Shown here in pieces: positions 25,810 to 35,416 of a stretch of DNA of 64,000 bases (its first letter is position 1; each line of letters begins with the position of its first letter). Source of the DNA: an uncultured Lachnospiraceae bacterium. GTDB lineage: Bacteria; Bacillota; Clostridia; Lachnospirales; Lachnospiraceae. The notes under the pieces are model-generated. The model was given only the letters and a program-made list of their open reading frames with translations. It had not been told where the DNA came from and made no database searches. The position numbers were made by a program, and so were the translations under genes. Location: assembly GCA_934317845.1 (NCBI GenBank), contig CAKRES010000001.1:62001-126000 (forward strand), given 5' to 3'.

Positions 25810-26356
25810 CAAAGAAAATATCCGGCAGAGTCTGTTAAAGCAGCGTATGAATCTGACAGAAAACGAAGTGAATAAAGCTAGCAAGGAATGTTTGCATCGG
25901 CTGATGTCCTTAGCAGAATATCAGGATTGTAATATTCTTCTTTTGTATGCTCCGATCCGTAACGAGGTGGATACGTTCCCACTGATCGAGGATGCTCTTT
26001 CCAAAAATAAAGTAGTGGGGCTTCCTGTGACGGAGGACGAGGGCGAGATGTATTTTTATTCGGTATTTGATCTGAGTGATCTGAAACCGGGAAAATTTGG
26101 AATTTTAGAGCCGCCTACCGATATTTTGGTGGAGCCAACTAAAGATACGCTGATGCTGCTTCCAGCAGTGGCATATGATACGAGAAAGAACAGGATTGGT
26201 TATGGTGGTGGTTATTATGATCGCTATCTGGCACGATATGAAGACTTTTGTAAGATCGGACTGGCATATGATTTTCAGATCATGGATGGATTTGAAGTAG
26301 ACGAGCATGACCAAAAGGTCAACTATATTATCACGCAGTCACAATTGATCGTATAA
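25802..26356 (+). CDS. 5-formyltetrahydrofolate cyclo-ligase
   Basis: This 184-residue protein has the family's conserved elements: IRQSLLKQRMNL at the N terminus, LLYAPIRNEVDTFPLI, and the ATP/folate loop RIGYGGGYYDRYL with upstream LLPAVAYD. It converts 5-formyl-THF to 5,10-methenyl-THF using ATP. It sits between DUF896 and proA, overlapping the former. The link to proline synthesis is only positional. Confidence 0.92.
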   Translation: MFSKENIRQSLLKQRMNLTENEVNKASKECLHRLMSLAEYQDCNILLLYAPIRNEVDTFPLIEDALSKNKVVGLPVTEDEGEMYFYSVFDLSDLKPGKFGILEPPTDILVEPTKDTLMLLPAVAYDTRKNRIGYGGGYYDRYLARYEDFCKIGLAYDFQIMDGFEVDEHDQKVNYIITQSQLIV

Positions 26357-26371
26357 GAAAGGGGTAGTGAC

Positions 26372-27613
26372 ATGTTAGAAACCATTGGACGTAAGGCGAA
26401 AGAGGCATCCTTTTTATTAGGGAAAACACCGACTGTTAAGAAAAATGCAGCACTTCTTGCCGTTGCGGATGAACTGAACAGCCGGGCAGAGGAGATTTTA
26501 GCTGCTAATGCAAAGGACATTGAAAACGCAAAGAAAAATGGAATGAAGGAATCACTGGTAGATCGTCTGCTGCTTACGAAAGAGCGTATTGAGGCAATGG
26601 CTCTTGGCGTGCGGCAGGTTGCAGACCTGAATGACCCTGTTGGCGAGGTGCTTGGAATGAAGCTTCGTCCAAACGGTTTAAAGATCGGGCAGATGCGCGT
26701 CCCGCTGGGGGTGATCGGTATTATTTATGAATCCCGTCCCAACGTAACAGCAGATGCCTTTTCTTTATGTTTTAAAGCTGGAAATGCGGTGATCTTACGT
26801 GGTGGTTCGGATGCCATCCACTCTAACCTTGCCATTGGTACCATCATTCAGGATGTTCTGGCAGCGCAGGATTTTCCAAAAGAGTGTATTCAGGTGCTTT
26901 CTGACACCAGCCGGGAAACGGCAACAAAATTGATGCGTATGAACGAATACGTGGATGTGCTGATCCCACGTGGGGGAGCAGGACTGATCCGTTCTGTAGT
27001 GCAAAATGCCACGGTTCCAGTTATTGAAACCGGTACTGGAAACTGTCATGTGTATGTAGATGCATCTGCAGACATCAAGATGGCGGCAGACATTGTATTC
27101 AATGCCAAAACACAGCGGCTGGGAGTGTGCAATGCCTGTGAGTCACTGGTTGTTCATAAGGACTGCGCAGAGGCATTTTTAAAGGAAGCGGCAAAACGTC
27201 TGATAAAGAAGGGGGTGGAGCTTCGCGGCGACACTGCGGCATGCTCCATTGTATCGGAAATGCATCCTGCGACAGAGGAGGACTGGGGAACGGAATATTT
27301 GGATGCCATCCTTTCTGTAAAAACCGTAGACTCTATTGATGAAGCGATCGCGCATATCAATCGTTATAACACAAAGCATTCCGAAACGATCGTGACGAGA
27401 GATTATGAAAACAGTGAGAAATTTCTGCGGGAGGTTGATGCTGCCTGTGTTTATGTCAATGCTTCCACACGGTTTACGGATGGCTTTGAATTTGGCTTTG
27501 GAGCAGAGATCGGAATCAGTACACAGAAGCTTCATGCCAGAGGACCGATGGGACTTTTGGCACTGACCACTACAAAATATATTATTTATGGAAACGGACA
27601 GATTCGTCCATAA
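26372..27613 (+). CDS. proA: Glutamate-5-semialdehyde dehydrogenase
   Basis: The 413-residue protein has the ProA aldehyde dehydrogenase fold, including MRVPLGVIGIIYESRPNVTADA, PRGGAGLIRSVVQNATVPVIETGTGNCHVYVD, the catalytic cysteine region LGVCNACESLVV, and the C-terminal FGFGAEIGISTQKLHARGPMGL. It reduces gamma-glutamyl phosphate, the product of ProB, with NADPH. The start follows AAAGGGG. Length is normal. Confidence 0.96.
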   Translation: MLETIGRKAKEASFLLGKTPTVKKNAALLAVADELNSRAEEILAANAKDIENAKKNGMKESLVDRLLLTKERIEAMALGVRQVADLNDPVGEVLGMKLRPNGLKIGQMRVPLGVIGIIYESRPNVTADAFSLCFKAGNAVILRGGSDAIHSNLAIGTIIQDVLAAQDFPKECIQVLSDTSRETATKLMRMNEYVDVLIPRGGAGLIRSVVQNATVPVIETGTGNCHVYVDASADIKMAADIVFNAKTQRLGVCNACESLVVHKDCAEAFLKEAAKRLIKKGVELRGDTAACSIVSEMHPATEEDWGTEYLDAILSVKTVDSIDEAIAHINRYNTKHSETIVTRDYENSEKFLREVDAACVYVNASTRFTDGFEFGFGAEIGISTQKLHARGPMGLLALTTTKYIIYGNGQIRP

Positions 27614-27634
27614 CAAAGGAAAGTAGAGAAATTT

Positions 27635-29086
27635 ATGTTAAATAAAGTGAATTTTGATGCAGTCGATGTAACGGGACTGCCACCGGAAGATGAAACAAAA
27701 CGCCAGCAGTATTATATTGCCAAGTGCAGAGTGCTTTTGAAGAAACGCATGGAGAAGGCAGGACGGAGTTTTACGTTCCATGTCAAAACATTCGGGTGCC
27801 AGATGAATGCGCGCGACAGCGAGAAAATGGTTGCCATTTTAGAGGAGGTTGGTTTTGTTCCTTCTGAAAATGAGATCTGTGATTTTGTACTGTTTAATAC
27901 GTGTACTGTCCGGGAAAATGCGAATCTTAAGGTGTATGGGCATTTAGGACGTCTGAAAAAAGAAAAACAGAAAAATCCTTACATGCTGATCGGACTTTGC
28001 GGATGTATGATGCAGGAGCCGGAAGTTGTGGAAAAGATACGAAAAAGCTACCGTTTTGTAGATTTTGTATTTGGTACGCATAACGTGTTTAAATTTGCAG
28101 AGATCTTATACAACCGTCTGGATTCCGGCGAACAGATCATCGACATCTGGAAGGACACGGACCAGATCGTGGAAAATTTACCGAGTGAGCGAAAATTCCC
28201 GTTTAAAACCGGAGTTAACATTATGTACGGCTGTAATAATTTTTGCAGCTATTGTATTGTGCCTTATGTCAGAGGCAGAGAGAGAAGCCGGGAACCGAAA
28301 GAGATCATCCGGGAGATCGAACAGCTTGTTGCGGATGGGGTAGTGGAAGTGATGCTGCTTGGACAAAACGTAAATTCCTATGGAAAAACTCTGGAAGAGC
28401 CGATGTCATTTGCGCAGTTATTGCAGGAAGTGGAAAAGATCGAAGGCCTACAGCGGATTCGTTTTATGACCTCCCATCCAAAGGATCTTTCCGATGAGTT
28501 GATCGAGGTGATGGCAGCTTCCAAAAAGATCTGCCGTCATTTTCACCTGCCGCTGCAAAGCGGAAGCAGCCGTCTGTTAAAGGATATGAACCGTCACTAT
28601 ACAAAGAAGCAGTATCTTATGCTGGTGGATAAATTAAGAGCTGCCATGCCGGATCTTTCCATCACGACAGATATCATCGTCGGCTATCCGGGAGAAACGG
28701 AAGAAGACTTTTTAGAAACAATGGATGTGGTAGAAAAGGTGCAGTATGATTCTGCGTATACGTTTATTTATTCCAAGCGGAGTGGGACACCTGCGGCAGA
28801 AAAAGAACAGGTGCCGGAGGATGTGGTAAAAGACAGGTTTGACCGTCTGCTTCATCTGGTGAATGACATTTCCCAAAAGCGTACCGGACGTCTGGTTGGT
28901 GATGTTTGTGAGGTGTTGATCGAAAGCCGGGATGACCATGATGACAGTATGGTTACCGGACGTCTCAGCAATTCGATACAGGTGCATATGAAGGGTAGTG
29001 CAGAGCTGATCGGTACTTTTCAACAGGTGCTTTTGAAGGAAGCCAAAGGATTTTATTATTTTGGAGAAATTGTGGACAACAAGTGA
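27635..29086 (+). CDS. miaB: tRNA-2-methylthio-N6-dimethylallyladenosine synthase
   Basis: This 483-residue protein has the MiaB order. The methylthiotransferase N-terminal domain has its three cluster cysteines (TFGCQMNARDSE, FNTCTVRENA, LCGCMMQEPEV). The radical SAM domain contains MYGCNNFCSYCIVP, and a TRAM domain ends the protein. It adds the methylthio group to i6A37 in tRNA. An N-terminal extension of about 45 residues precedes the first domain. miaA, which makes the i6A substrate, is 5.4 kb downstream in the same gene run. Confidence 0.96.
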   Translation: MLNKVNFDAVDVTGLPPEDETKRQQYYIAKCRVLLKKRMEKAGRSFTFHVKTFGCQMNARDSEKMVAILEEVGFVPSENEICDFVLFNTCTVRENANLKVYGHLGRLKKEKQKNPYMLIGLCGCMMQEPEVVEKIRKSYRFVDFVFGTHNVFKFAEILYNRLDSGEQIIDIWKDTDQIVENLPSERKFPFKTGVNIMYGCNNFCSYCIVPYVRGRERSREPKEIIREIEQLVADGVVEVMLLGQNVNSYGKTLEEPMSFAQLLQEVEKIEGLQRIRFMTSHPKDLSDELIEVMAASKKICRHFHLPLQSGSSRLLKDMNRHYTKKQYLMLVDKLRAAMPDLSITTDIIVGYPGETEEDFLETMDVVEKVQYDSAYTFIYSKRSGTPAAEKEQVPEDVVKDRFDRLLHLVNDISQKRTGRLVGDVCEVLIESRDDHDDSMVTGRLSNSIQVHMKGSAELIGTFQQVLLKEAKGFYYFGEIVDNK

Positions 29087-29097
29087 GGTTATGAGAT

Positions 29098-31719
29098 ATG
29101 GCAGAATTGACGCCGATGATGAAACAGTATTTTGAGATCAAGAAACAATATAGTGACTGTATTCTTTTTTATCGTCTGGGCGATTTTTATGAAATGTTTT
29201 TTGACGATGCACTGGTGGCGTCAAAGGAGCTTGAGATCACACTGACAGGAAGAGATTGCGGGCAGGAGGAGCGTGCACCGATGTGTGGCGTTCCGTACCA
29301 TGCCTGTGACATCTACTTAAATAAGCTGATCGAACGCGGTTATAAGGTTGCCATCTGTGAGCAGGTGGAGGATCCGAAGCTTGCCAAGGGAATCGTAAAG
29401 CGTGATGTGATCCGGATTGTTACGCCGGGCACCAATATTTCCACACAGAATCTGGATGAAAGCCGCAACAATTATCTGATGACGCTATATGACTGTGATG
29501 GTGTGATCGGAATTGCAGTCGTGGATATTACGACCGGGGATTTTAAAACGACGGAAGTCGCAGCACTTTCCAAGGCTGTTGATGAGATCAACAAATTTCA
29601 GCCGGCAGAGATTATCTGCAATGAGGCATTTTACAACGAGGAGCAGTTCCCGCTTTCCTATTATCAGGAACAGCTTAAGATCTCAATTTCTACTCTCCCG
29701 TCTCATTATTTTATGCCGGACGGAGCAAAGGAAATCTTATTCCGCCATTTTAAAGTGAAATCTTTAGAGGGATTAGGGCTTATGGATCTTCCGTTTGCAA
29801 CGATTGCCTGTGGCGCGACATTGTCTTATCTTTCCGAAACACAGAAAACAAAGCTTGCACATTTACTGCATATCACGCCGTATGTGACGGATTCTTTTAT
29901 GCTGATCGATAGCTCCAGCCGGCGTAATCTGGAGCTTACGGAAACCTTACGGGAAAAGAATAAGAGAGGTTCTCTATTATGGGTGCTTGACAAAACGAAA
30001 ACGGCAATGGGCGCGCGTTTGTTGCGTTCTTATATAGAACAGCCGTTAGTTTCCAAAAAGGAATTGTTGCTTCGATATGATACGATCGAAGAGTTGAACG
30101 ATAATATGATGTTTCGGGAGGAGTTAAGAGAATATTTAAAAGCTATTTATGATCTGGAGCGTTTAATGAGCCGTGTCAGTTATAAGACTGCCAATCCAAG
30201 AGATCTGATCGCATTTCGCAATTCACTGAGTGTTCTGCCTCATATTGTGTCGGTGCTTCAGGAGTTCCAAAAAGGCTATTTTCCATCCATCAAGGAAAAA
30301 CTGGATCCATTGACAGATCTCTTTTCACTGATCGATTCTGCAATCGTGGAGGAGCCGCCACTTGCCGTAAAGGAAGGTGGTATCATGAAGGAGGGCTTTA
30401 GGGAGGAGCTCGATCAACTGAAAAAAGCAAAAACGGATGGAAAAAAATGGCTTGCGGATTATGAGGCTTCTGAGCGTGAAAAGACCGGGATCAAAAACCT
30501 GCGGATCAAATTTAATAAAGTATTTGGTTACTACCTTGAGGTCACCAAATCTTATCAGGAGCTGGTTCCGGATTACTATATCCGAAAACAGACACTGACC
30601 AATGCGGAACGCTATACGACCGAAGAATTGAACCGCCTGGCGGGAATGATCATGGGAGCCGAGGAAAAACTTTATTCTCTGGAATATGAGCTTTTCTGCG
30701 AGGTGCGTGATACGCTGGCAGGAGAAATGGACCGGGTACAGATCACAGCACATCAGATCGCGTGTCTGGATGTGTATGCATCGCTGGCATATGTGGCAGA
30801 TCACAACCACTATGTTCGTCCGGTGTTAAATGAAGACGGTGTGATCGACATCAAGGAAGGCCGTCATCCGGTAGTTGAAAAGGTGATCGATAACGATGCC
30901 TTTATCGTCAATGATACGTATCTTGATAATAATGACAGCCGCATTGCGATCATTACTGGTCCCAATATGGCTGGTAAATCTACTTATATGCGTCAGACGG
31001 CATTGATCGTTTTGATGGCGCAGGCGGGTTCTTTTGTTCCTGCAAAAGAAGCAAATATCGGCATTTGCGACCGCATTTTCACCCGTGTGGGAGCGTCAGA
31101 TGATCTGGCAAGCGGACAGAGCACCTTTATGGTGGAAATGAGTGAAGTGGCCAATATTTTAAGAAATGCGACCGCAAACAGCCTGCTGATCCTGGATGAG
31201 ATTGGGCGTGGTACGTCAACCTTTGACGGATTGAGTATTGCGTGGGCAGTAGTGGAATACATCAGTAACCGGAAATTGCTTGGGGCAAAGGCATTGTTTG
31301 CAACACATTACCATGAACTGACAGAGCTGGAAGGACGTTTGAACGGGGTACACAATTATTGCATTACCGTAAAGGAAGAAGGGGATGATATCGTATTTCT
31401 CCGCAAGATCGTAAAGGGTGGTGCAGATAAGAGTTATGGTATTCAGGTTGCACGTCTGGCAGGTGTTCCGGAACTTGTGCTGATGCGGGCAAAGGAAATT
31501 TTAGAACAGCTTGGAGAACATGATGTAGCTATTCATACAGATCAGATCACGATCAGCGAGGCATTGACCACCATGAGCAAGGAAGAGGAACGACAGATGT
31601 CTCTGTTTGATTTTTCCGGACCGAATCCGGTGATCGAACGCATCCGTGCGCTGGATCTGAATAACATTACACCAATGCAGGCATTGAAAATTTTAAGTGA
31701 ATTAAAACATGAAGTATAA
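29098..31719 (+). CDS. mutS: DNA mismatch repair protein MutS
   Basis: The 873-residue protein begins LTPMMKQYFEIKKQYSDCILFYRLGDFYEMFFDDA over its first 45 residues. This covers the mismatch-reading Phe-x-Glu region (DFYEMF). Connector, lever and clamp domains follow, then the ATPase with Walker A GPNMAGKSTYMRQ from residue 621 and LILDEIGRGTSTFDG. It recognises base mismatches and recruits MutL, encoded two genes on. A short C-terminal region replaces the enterobacterial tetramerisation part. The start follows GTTATGAGATATG without a strong ribosome binding site, so expression may be coupled to miaB. Confidence 0.97.
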   Translation: MAELTPMMKQYFEIKKQYSDCILFYRLGDFYEMFFDDALVASKELEITLTGRDCGQEERAPMCGVPYHACDIYLNKLIERGYKVAICEQVEDPKLAKGIVKRDVIRIVTPGTNISTQNLDESRNNYLMTLYDCDGVIGIAVVDITTGDFKTTEVAALSKAVDEINKFQPAEIICNEAFYNEEQFPLSYYQEQLKISISTLPSHYFMPDGAKEILFRHFKVKSLEGLGLMDLPFATIACGATLSYLSETQKTKLAHLLHITPYVTDSFMLIDSSSRRNLELTETLREKNKRGSLLWVLDKTKTAMGARLLRSYIEQPLVSKKELLLRYDTIEELNDNMMFREELREYLKAIYDLERLMSRVSYKTANPRDLIAFRNSLSVLPHIVSVLQEFQKGYFPSIKEKLDPLTDLFSLIDSAIVEEPPLAVKEGGIMKEGFREELDQLKKAKTDGKKWLADYEASEREKTGIKNLRIKFNKVFGYYLEVTKSYQELVPDYYIRKQTLTNAERYTTEELNRLAGMIMGAEEKLYSLEYELFCEVRDTLAGEMDRVQITAHQIACLDVYASLAYVADHNHYVRPVLNEDGVIDIKEGRHPVVEKVIDNDAFIVNDTYLDNNDSRIAIITGPNMAGKSTYMRQTALIVLMAQAGSFVPAKEANIGICDRIFTRVGASDDLASGQSTFMVEMSEVANILRNATANSLLILDEIGRGTSTFDGLSIAWAVVEYISNRKLLGAKALFATHYHELTELEGRLNGVHNYCITVKEEGDDIVFLRKIVKGGADKSYGIQVARLAGVPELVLMRAKEILEQLGEHDVAIHTDQITISEALTTMSKEEERQMSLFDFSGPNPVIERIRALDLNNITPMQALKILSELKHEV

Positions 31720-31730
31720 AGGAGTATAGG

Positions 31731-32414
31731 ATGCCGTATCATACGATATTATTTGACCTTGATAATACCATATTGGATTTTAACAGGGGAGAGGATACCG
31801 CGATCCATCAGACATTGCTGCATCTTGGACTGCCTGCTACAGATGAGGTGAAGAAACGTTACAGCGAGATCAACTTGTCTCTGTGGAAGCTTCTGGAGCA
31901 GAAAAAGATCACGAGAAGCCGTCTGCTTGTCAAACGTTTTGAGTTATTGTTCGAGGAGCTCAACGTACAGGAAGATGGACAAAAGGCGTGGCATTTTTAT
32001 GAATCCCAGTTATCGCAGGCTGCTTATTTTATGGACGGAGCGAAAGAACTTTTGGAGCAGTTGAAAGGGAAAAAGCGGATGTTTATTGTTTCCAATGGTA
32101 CTGCCAGTGTGCAGCACGGGCGGATCAAAAAGGCAGAGCTGGCTCCTTATTTTGAACAGATCTTTATCTCGGAAGAAGTAGGGGTGAATAAGCCGGATCC
32201 GGCATTTTTCACGTACTGCTTTTCGCATATTCCTGATTTTGAACAGGACAAAACGATCATCGTAGGAGACAGCTTAAGCTCAGATATTGCAGGCGGCATC
32301 GCAGCAGGACTTGCCACTTGCTGGTTTCATGCAGAACCGGCTGTTTTGCCGGATCATATAACCCCGGATTATGAAATAACATCGCTTCAGGATCTTTCCC
32401 CGATTTTGAACTAG
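31731..32414 (+). CDS. YjjG-type HAD hydrolase
   Basis: This 227-residue haloacid-dehalogenase-fold protein has motif I FDLDNTILDF, motif II MFIVSNGT and motif III/IV NKPDPAFF...IIVGDSLSSDIAGGIAAGL. It has a helical cap between motifs I and II. It most resembles YjjG-type noncanonical pyrimidine nucleotidases, which hydrolyse nucleoside monophosphates such as 5-substituted dUMP, but substrate specificity cannot be read from the sequence. It lies between mutS and mutL. Confidence 0.85.
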   Translation: MPYHTILFDLDNTILDFNRGEDTAIHQTLLHLGLPATDEVKKRYSEINLSLWKLLEQKKITRSRLLVKRFELLFEELNVQEDGQKAWHFYESQLSQAAYFMDGAKELLEQLKGKKRMFIVSNGTASVQHGRIKKAELAPYFEQIFISEEVGVNKPDPAFFTYCFSHIPDFEQDKTIIVGDSLSSDIAGGIAAGLATCWFHAEPAVLPDHITPDYEITSLQDLSPILN

Positions 32415-32432
32415 TGAAAAGGAAGTGACAAC

Positions 32433-34454
32433 ATGGGAGTGATACAGGTACTTGATGATTTTACGATTGATAAAATAGCAGCCGGTGAGGTGATTGAGCG
32501 TCCGGCTTCTGTTGTAAAAGAGCTGGTAGAAAATGCAATGGATAGTGGTGCAACTTCGATCACGATCGAGATCAAAGAGGGTGGGATCTCTTTTATTCGC
32601 ATTACCGATAATGGATCAGGAATTGCGGCGGAGGATGTACCGGCCGCTTTCCTTCGTCATGCCACCAGTAAGATACGCTCGGCAGAAGATCTGCTTCATA
32701 TTCATTCCTTAGGGTTCCGCGGGGAGGCATTGTCAAGCATTGCCGCAGTCGCGCAGGTGGAGTTGATCACAAAGACAGGAAAAGCTCTGACCGGAGTGCG
32801 GTATCTGATCGCAGGAGGAAAGGAAAGTGCACTCGAACATATCGGCTGTCCGGAGGGTACCACATTTATTGTGAGAAATCTGTTTTATAATGTTCCGGCA
32901 CGTCAGAAGTTTTTAAAGACACCACAGACAGAAGGGGCGCATATTTACGATCTCATCCAGCAGCTTGCACTTTCCCATCCGGAGATTTCTTTTCAATTTA
33001 TCATGAACGGACAAAACCGTTTCCATACGTCAGGAAATGGTAATATTAAGGATATTCTTTATACGATCTATGGCAGGGAAGTGGCGCGCAGCCTGCTGCC
33101 GATAGAATTGCGAGATGAAACATTAACACTCCATATCACAGGCTATATCGGAAAGCCGATCATCAGCCGCGGCAACAGAAGCTACGAAAACTACTATATC
33201 AATCAGCGGTATGTCAAAAGCAATGTGATCTATAAGGCGGTCGAGGATGCTTATAAAACATTTACGATGATCCACCGTTTTCCGTTTGTCTGCCTGAATT
33301 TTACGATCGATCCGGGACAGATGGATGTCAATGTGCACCCTTCTAAAATGGAGCTTCGGTTCAAGCAGGAACGCAGGCTTTACGAGGTGTTAAAAAATGC
33401 GATCCGTCAGACACTGCTTACAAAGGATCTGATCCCCACGGCAAGTGTCAGCCCGGAGCAAAAGAAAAAGGTAGTAATAGAAAAGTCAGCGCCGGTCGGC
33501 GCACAGCCATTTGAAACGGCGCGTAAGACCGTGGAAAAACGGCTGGAAGGACGCCCGCTTCCTTCCGTGGAAAAGCCGGCAGAAAAACGAGTGGCTATGC
33601 CGGTGACAGAACAGGTGCAGGAAGCACTTGTAAAACCGGAACAAGCACAGGCGGCTGTGGCTGCTGCAAAGGAGACAGCGCAGATTCCTGTTCCTTTCCA
33701 AAAAGAAATCCAGACAACTACTGTAACTGTGCCAAAAGAGCCGAAACCTTCGCGGGTAGAGGAACAGGCATCCTATACTGCTACCGCAGAAATACCAGAA
33801 GAAAAGCCGAAAAAGCCGGAGCAGTTAAGTCTGAATGCCATTCCGTTTATGGAGGTTTCTGCGCGGCCGGATCACCGGGTGATCGGTCAATTGTTTGCCA
33901 CCTACTGGCTGATCGAATATGATAACCAGCTTTTTATTATGGATCAGCATGCGGCGCATGAAAAGGTAAATTATGAGCGGTTTATGAAGCGGTATAAGGA
34001 AAAGAAAAATCTGTTTGTCCAGCAGGTTTCCCCGCCTATCGTGATCAGTATGACACCAAAGGAGGCAGTCTGCTATGAGGACTGTAAGGACTTCTTTGCG
34101 GATATGGGCTTTGAGATCGAACCATTTGGTGGAAATGAATATGCGATCCGCGGAGTGCCGACGGATTTGTATGGAATTGCAGATCAGGATGCATTTTTGG
34201 AGCTTTTGGATGAACTGATGGAGAATGTAGCTGGTACAGATACAACAATGATCCCGTCTAAGATCGCTACGATGGCATGTAAGGCTTCTGTGAAGGGAAA
34301 TCAGAAGCTGACTTTTGAAGAAGCCGATCGACTGATCGATGAGCTGCTGACACTGGATTCTCCATTTACCTGTCCACATGGCAGACCGACGATCATTTCC
34401 ATGACAAAGCAAGAGATAGAACGCAAATTTAAACGGATTCAGGACAAAAATTAA
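32433..34454 (+). CDS. mutL: DNA mismatch repair endonuclease MutL
   Basis: The 673-residue protein has the GHKL ATPase N-terminus (IAAGEVIERPASVVKELVENAMDSGA, ITDNGSGI, LGFRGEALSSIAAVA). A low-complexity linker of about residues 350-470, rich in Ala, Lys, Glu and Pro, follows. The C-terminal dimerisation domain holds the endonuclease motif DQHAAHEKVNYERF from Asp504 and ends with CPHGRPT. It should be the nicking type of MutL found in bacteria without MutH. It follows the HAD gene by 18 bases. Confidence 0.96.
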   Translation: MGVIQVLDDFTIDKIAAGEVIERPASVVKELVENAMDSGATSITIEIKEGGISFIRITDNGSGIAAEDVPAAFLRHATSKIRSAEDLLHIHSLGFRGEALSSIAAVAQVELITKTGKALTGVRYLIAGGKESALEHIGCPEGTTFIVRNLFYNVPARQKFLKTPQTEGAHIYDLIQQLALSHPEISFQFIMNGQNRFHTSGNGNIKDILYTIYGREVARSLLPIELRDETLTLHITGYIGKPIISRGNRSYENYYINQRYVKSNVIYKAVEDAYKTFTMIHRFPFVCLNFTIDPGQMDVNVHPSKMELRFKQERRLYEVLKNAIRQTLLTKDLIPTASVSPEQKKKVVIEKSAPVGAQPFETARKTVEKRLEGRPLPSVEKPAEKRVAMPVTEQVQEALVKPEQAQAAVAAAKETAQIPVPFQKEIQTTTVTVPKEPKPSRVEEQASYTATAEIPEEKPKKPEQLSLNAIPFMEVSARPDHRVIGQLFATYWLIEYDNQLFIMDQHAAHEKVNYERFMKRYKEKKNLFVQQVSPPIVISMTPKEAVCYEDCKDFFADMGFEIEPFGGNEYAIRGVPTDLYGIADQDAFLELLDELMENVAGTDTTMIPSKIATMACKASVKGNQKLTFEEADRLIDELLTLDSPFTCPHGRPTIISMTKQEIERKFKRIQDKN

Positions 34455-34472
34455 CAGGAAGGAGCCATGCAG

Positions 34473-35405
34473 ATGGGCAAGCAGAAAATGATCCTATTGA
34501 CCGGACCAACCGCAGTTGGAAAAACAGAGCTTTCCATTGCTTTAGCAAAAAAATATAATGGAGAGATCATTTCCGCTGATTCCATGCAGGTATACCGCCA
34601 TATGGATATTGGAACGGCAAAGATCCGTCCGGAGGAAATGCAGTCTGTTCCCCATTATCTGATTGATTGCCTGGAGCCAGATGAAGAGTTTCATGTGATG
34701 CGGTTTCAGCAGATGGCAAAGGAAGCATTGAAAAACATATATGCCGCCGGGCATTTGCCGATCATTGTCGGGGGAACCGGATTTTACATTCAGGCACTGC
34801 TATATGACATTTCCTTTGGAGAGGAAGATGGGGCAGCAAAAACGAGGGAAAAATGGGAGCAGTATGCTAAGGAGCGTGGCGTGGATGCCCTGCATGAGGA
34901 ACTCCAAAAGGTAGATCCTAAAAGCGCCGAAAAAATTCATAAAAATAATGTCAAACGTGTCGTCAGGGCGTTGCAGTTTTATGAGGATTTTGGAAAGAAG
35001 ATCTCGGAACATAATGAGCAGGAGATGCAAAAAACGTCCCCATATGATTTCCGTTATTTTGTGCTGACAAATGACCGTGCAGTTTTATATGACCGCATCA
35101 ACCGTCGGGTAGATCAGATGATCGAGGATGGTCTGGTGGAGGAAGTCAGACGGTTAAAGGAAATGGGATATACGAAGGAGCTTGTCAGTATGCAGGGACT
35201 TGGGTATAAGGAAATTCTTGCTTATCTGGACGGTCAAACGACACTTAACGAAGCTGTTGCGATTTTAAAGCGTGATACAAGACATTTTGCCAAACGGCAG
35301 CTTACCTGGTTTAAACGGGAACGCGATGTGATTTGGCTCGACAAACAGATCTATCCGGATACCAATGCATTACTTGCACAAATAGATACTTATCTGACAG
35401 AATAA
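34473..35405 (+). CDS. miaA: tRNA dimethylallyltransferase
   Basis: This 310-residue enzyme has the P-loop GPTAVGKTELSIALA, DSMQVYRHMDIGTAKI, GGTGFYIQALLYDI and the C-terminal LGYKEILAYLDG and DTRHFAKRQLTWFKR. It transfers a dimethylallyl group to A37 of tRNAs reading U-starting codons; MiaB then adds the methylthio group. The start at 34473 is chosen because GGAAGGAG at 34457-34464 is correctly spaced for it and too close to the ATG at 34467. It lies 18 bases after mutL. Confidence 0.96.
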   Translation: MGKQKMILLTGPTAVGKTELSIALAKKYNGEIISADSMQVYRHMDIGTAKIRPEEMQSVPHYLIDCLEPDEEFHVMRFQQMAKEALKNIYAAGHLPIIVGGTGFYIQALLYDISFGEEDGAAKTREKWEQYAKERGVDALHEELQKVDPKSAEKIHKNNVKRVVRALQFYEDFGKKISEHNEQEMQKTSPYDFRYFVLTNDRAVLYDRINRRVDQMIEDGLVEEVRRLKEMGYTKELVSMQGLGYKEILAYLDGQTTLNEAVAILKRDTRHFAKRQLTWFKRERDVIWLDKQIYPDTNALLAQIDTYLTE

Positions 35406-35416
35406 AGGAGAACAAC

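Noticed and set aside
35333..35416. Longer N-terminus for the YnbB-like protein
   Set aside because: The extra 28 codons overlap the end of miaA and lack a ribosome binding site, while AAAGGAG precedes 35417.
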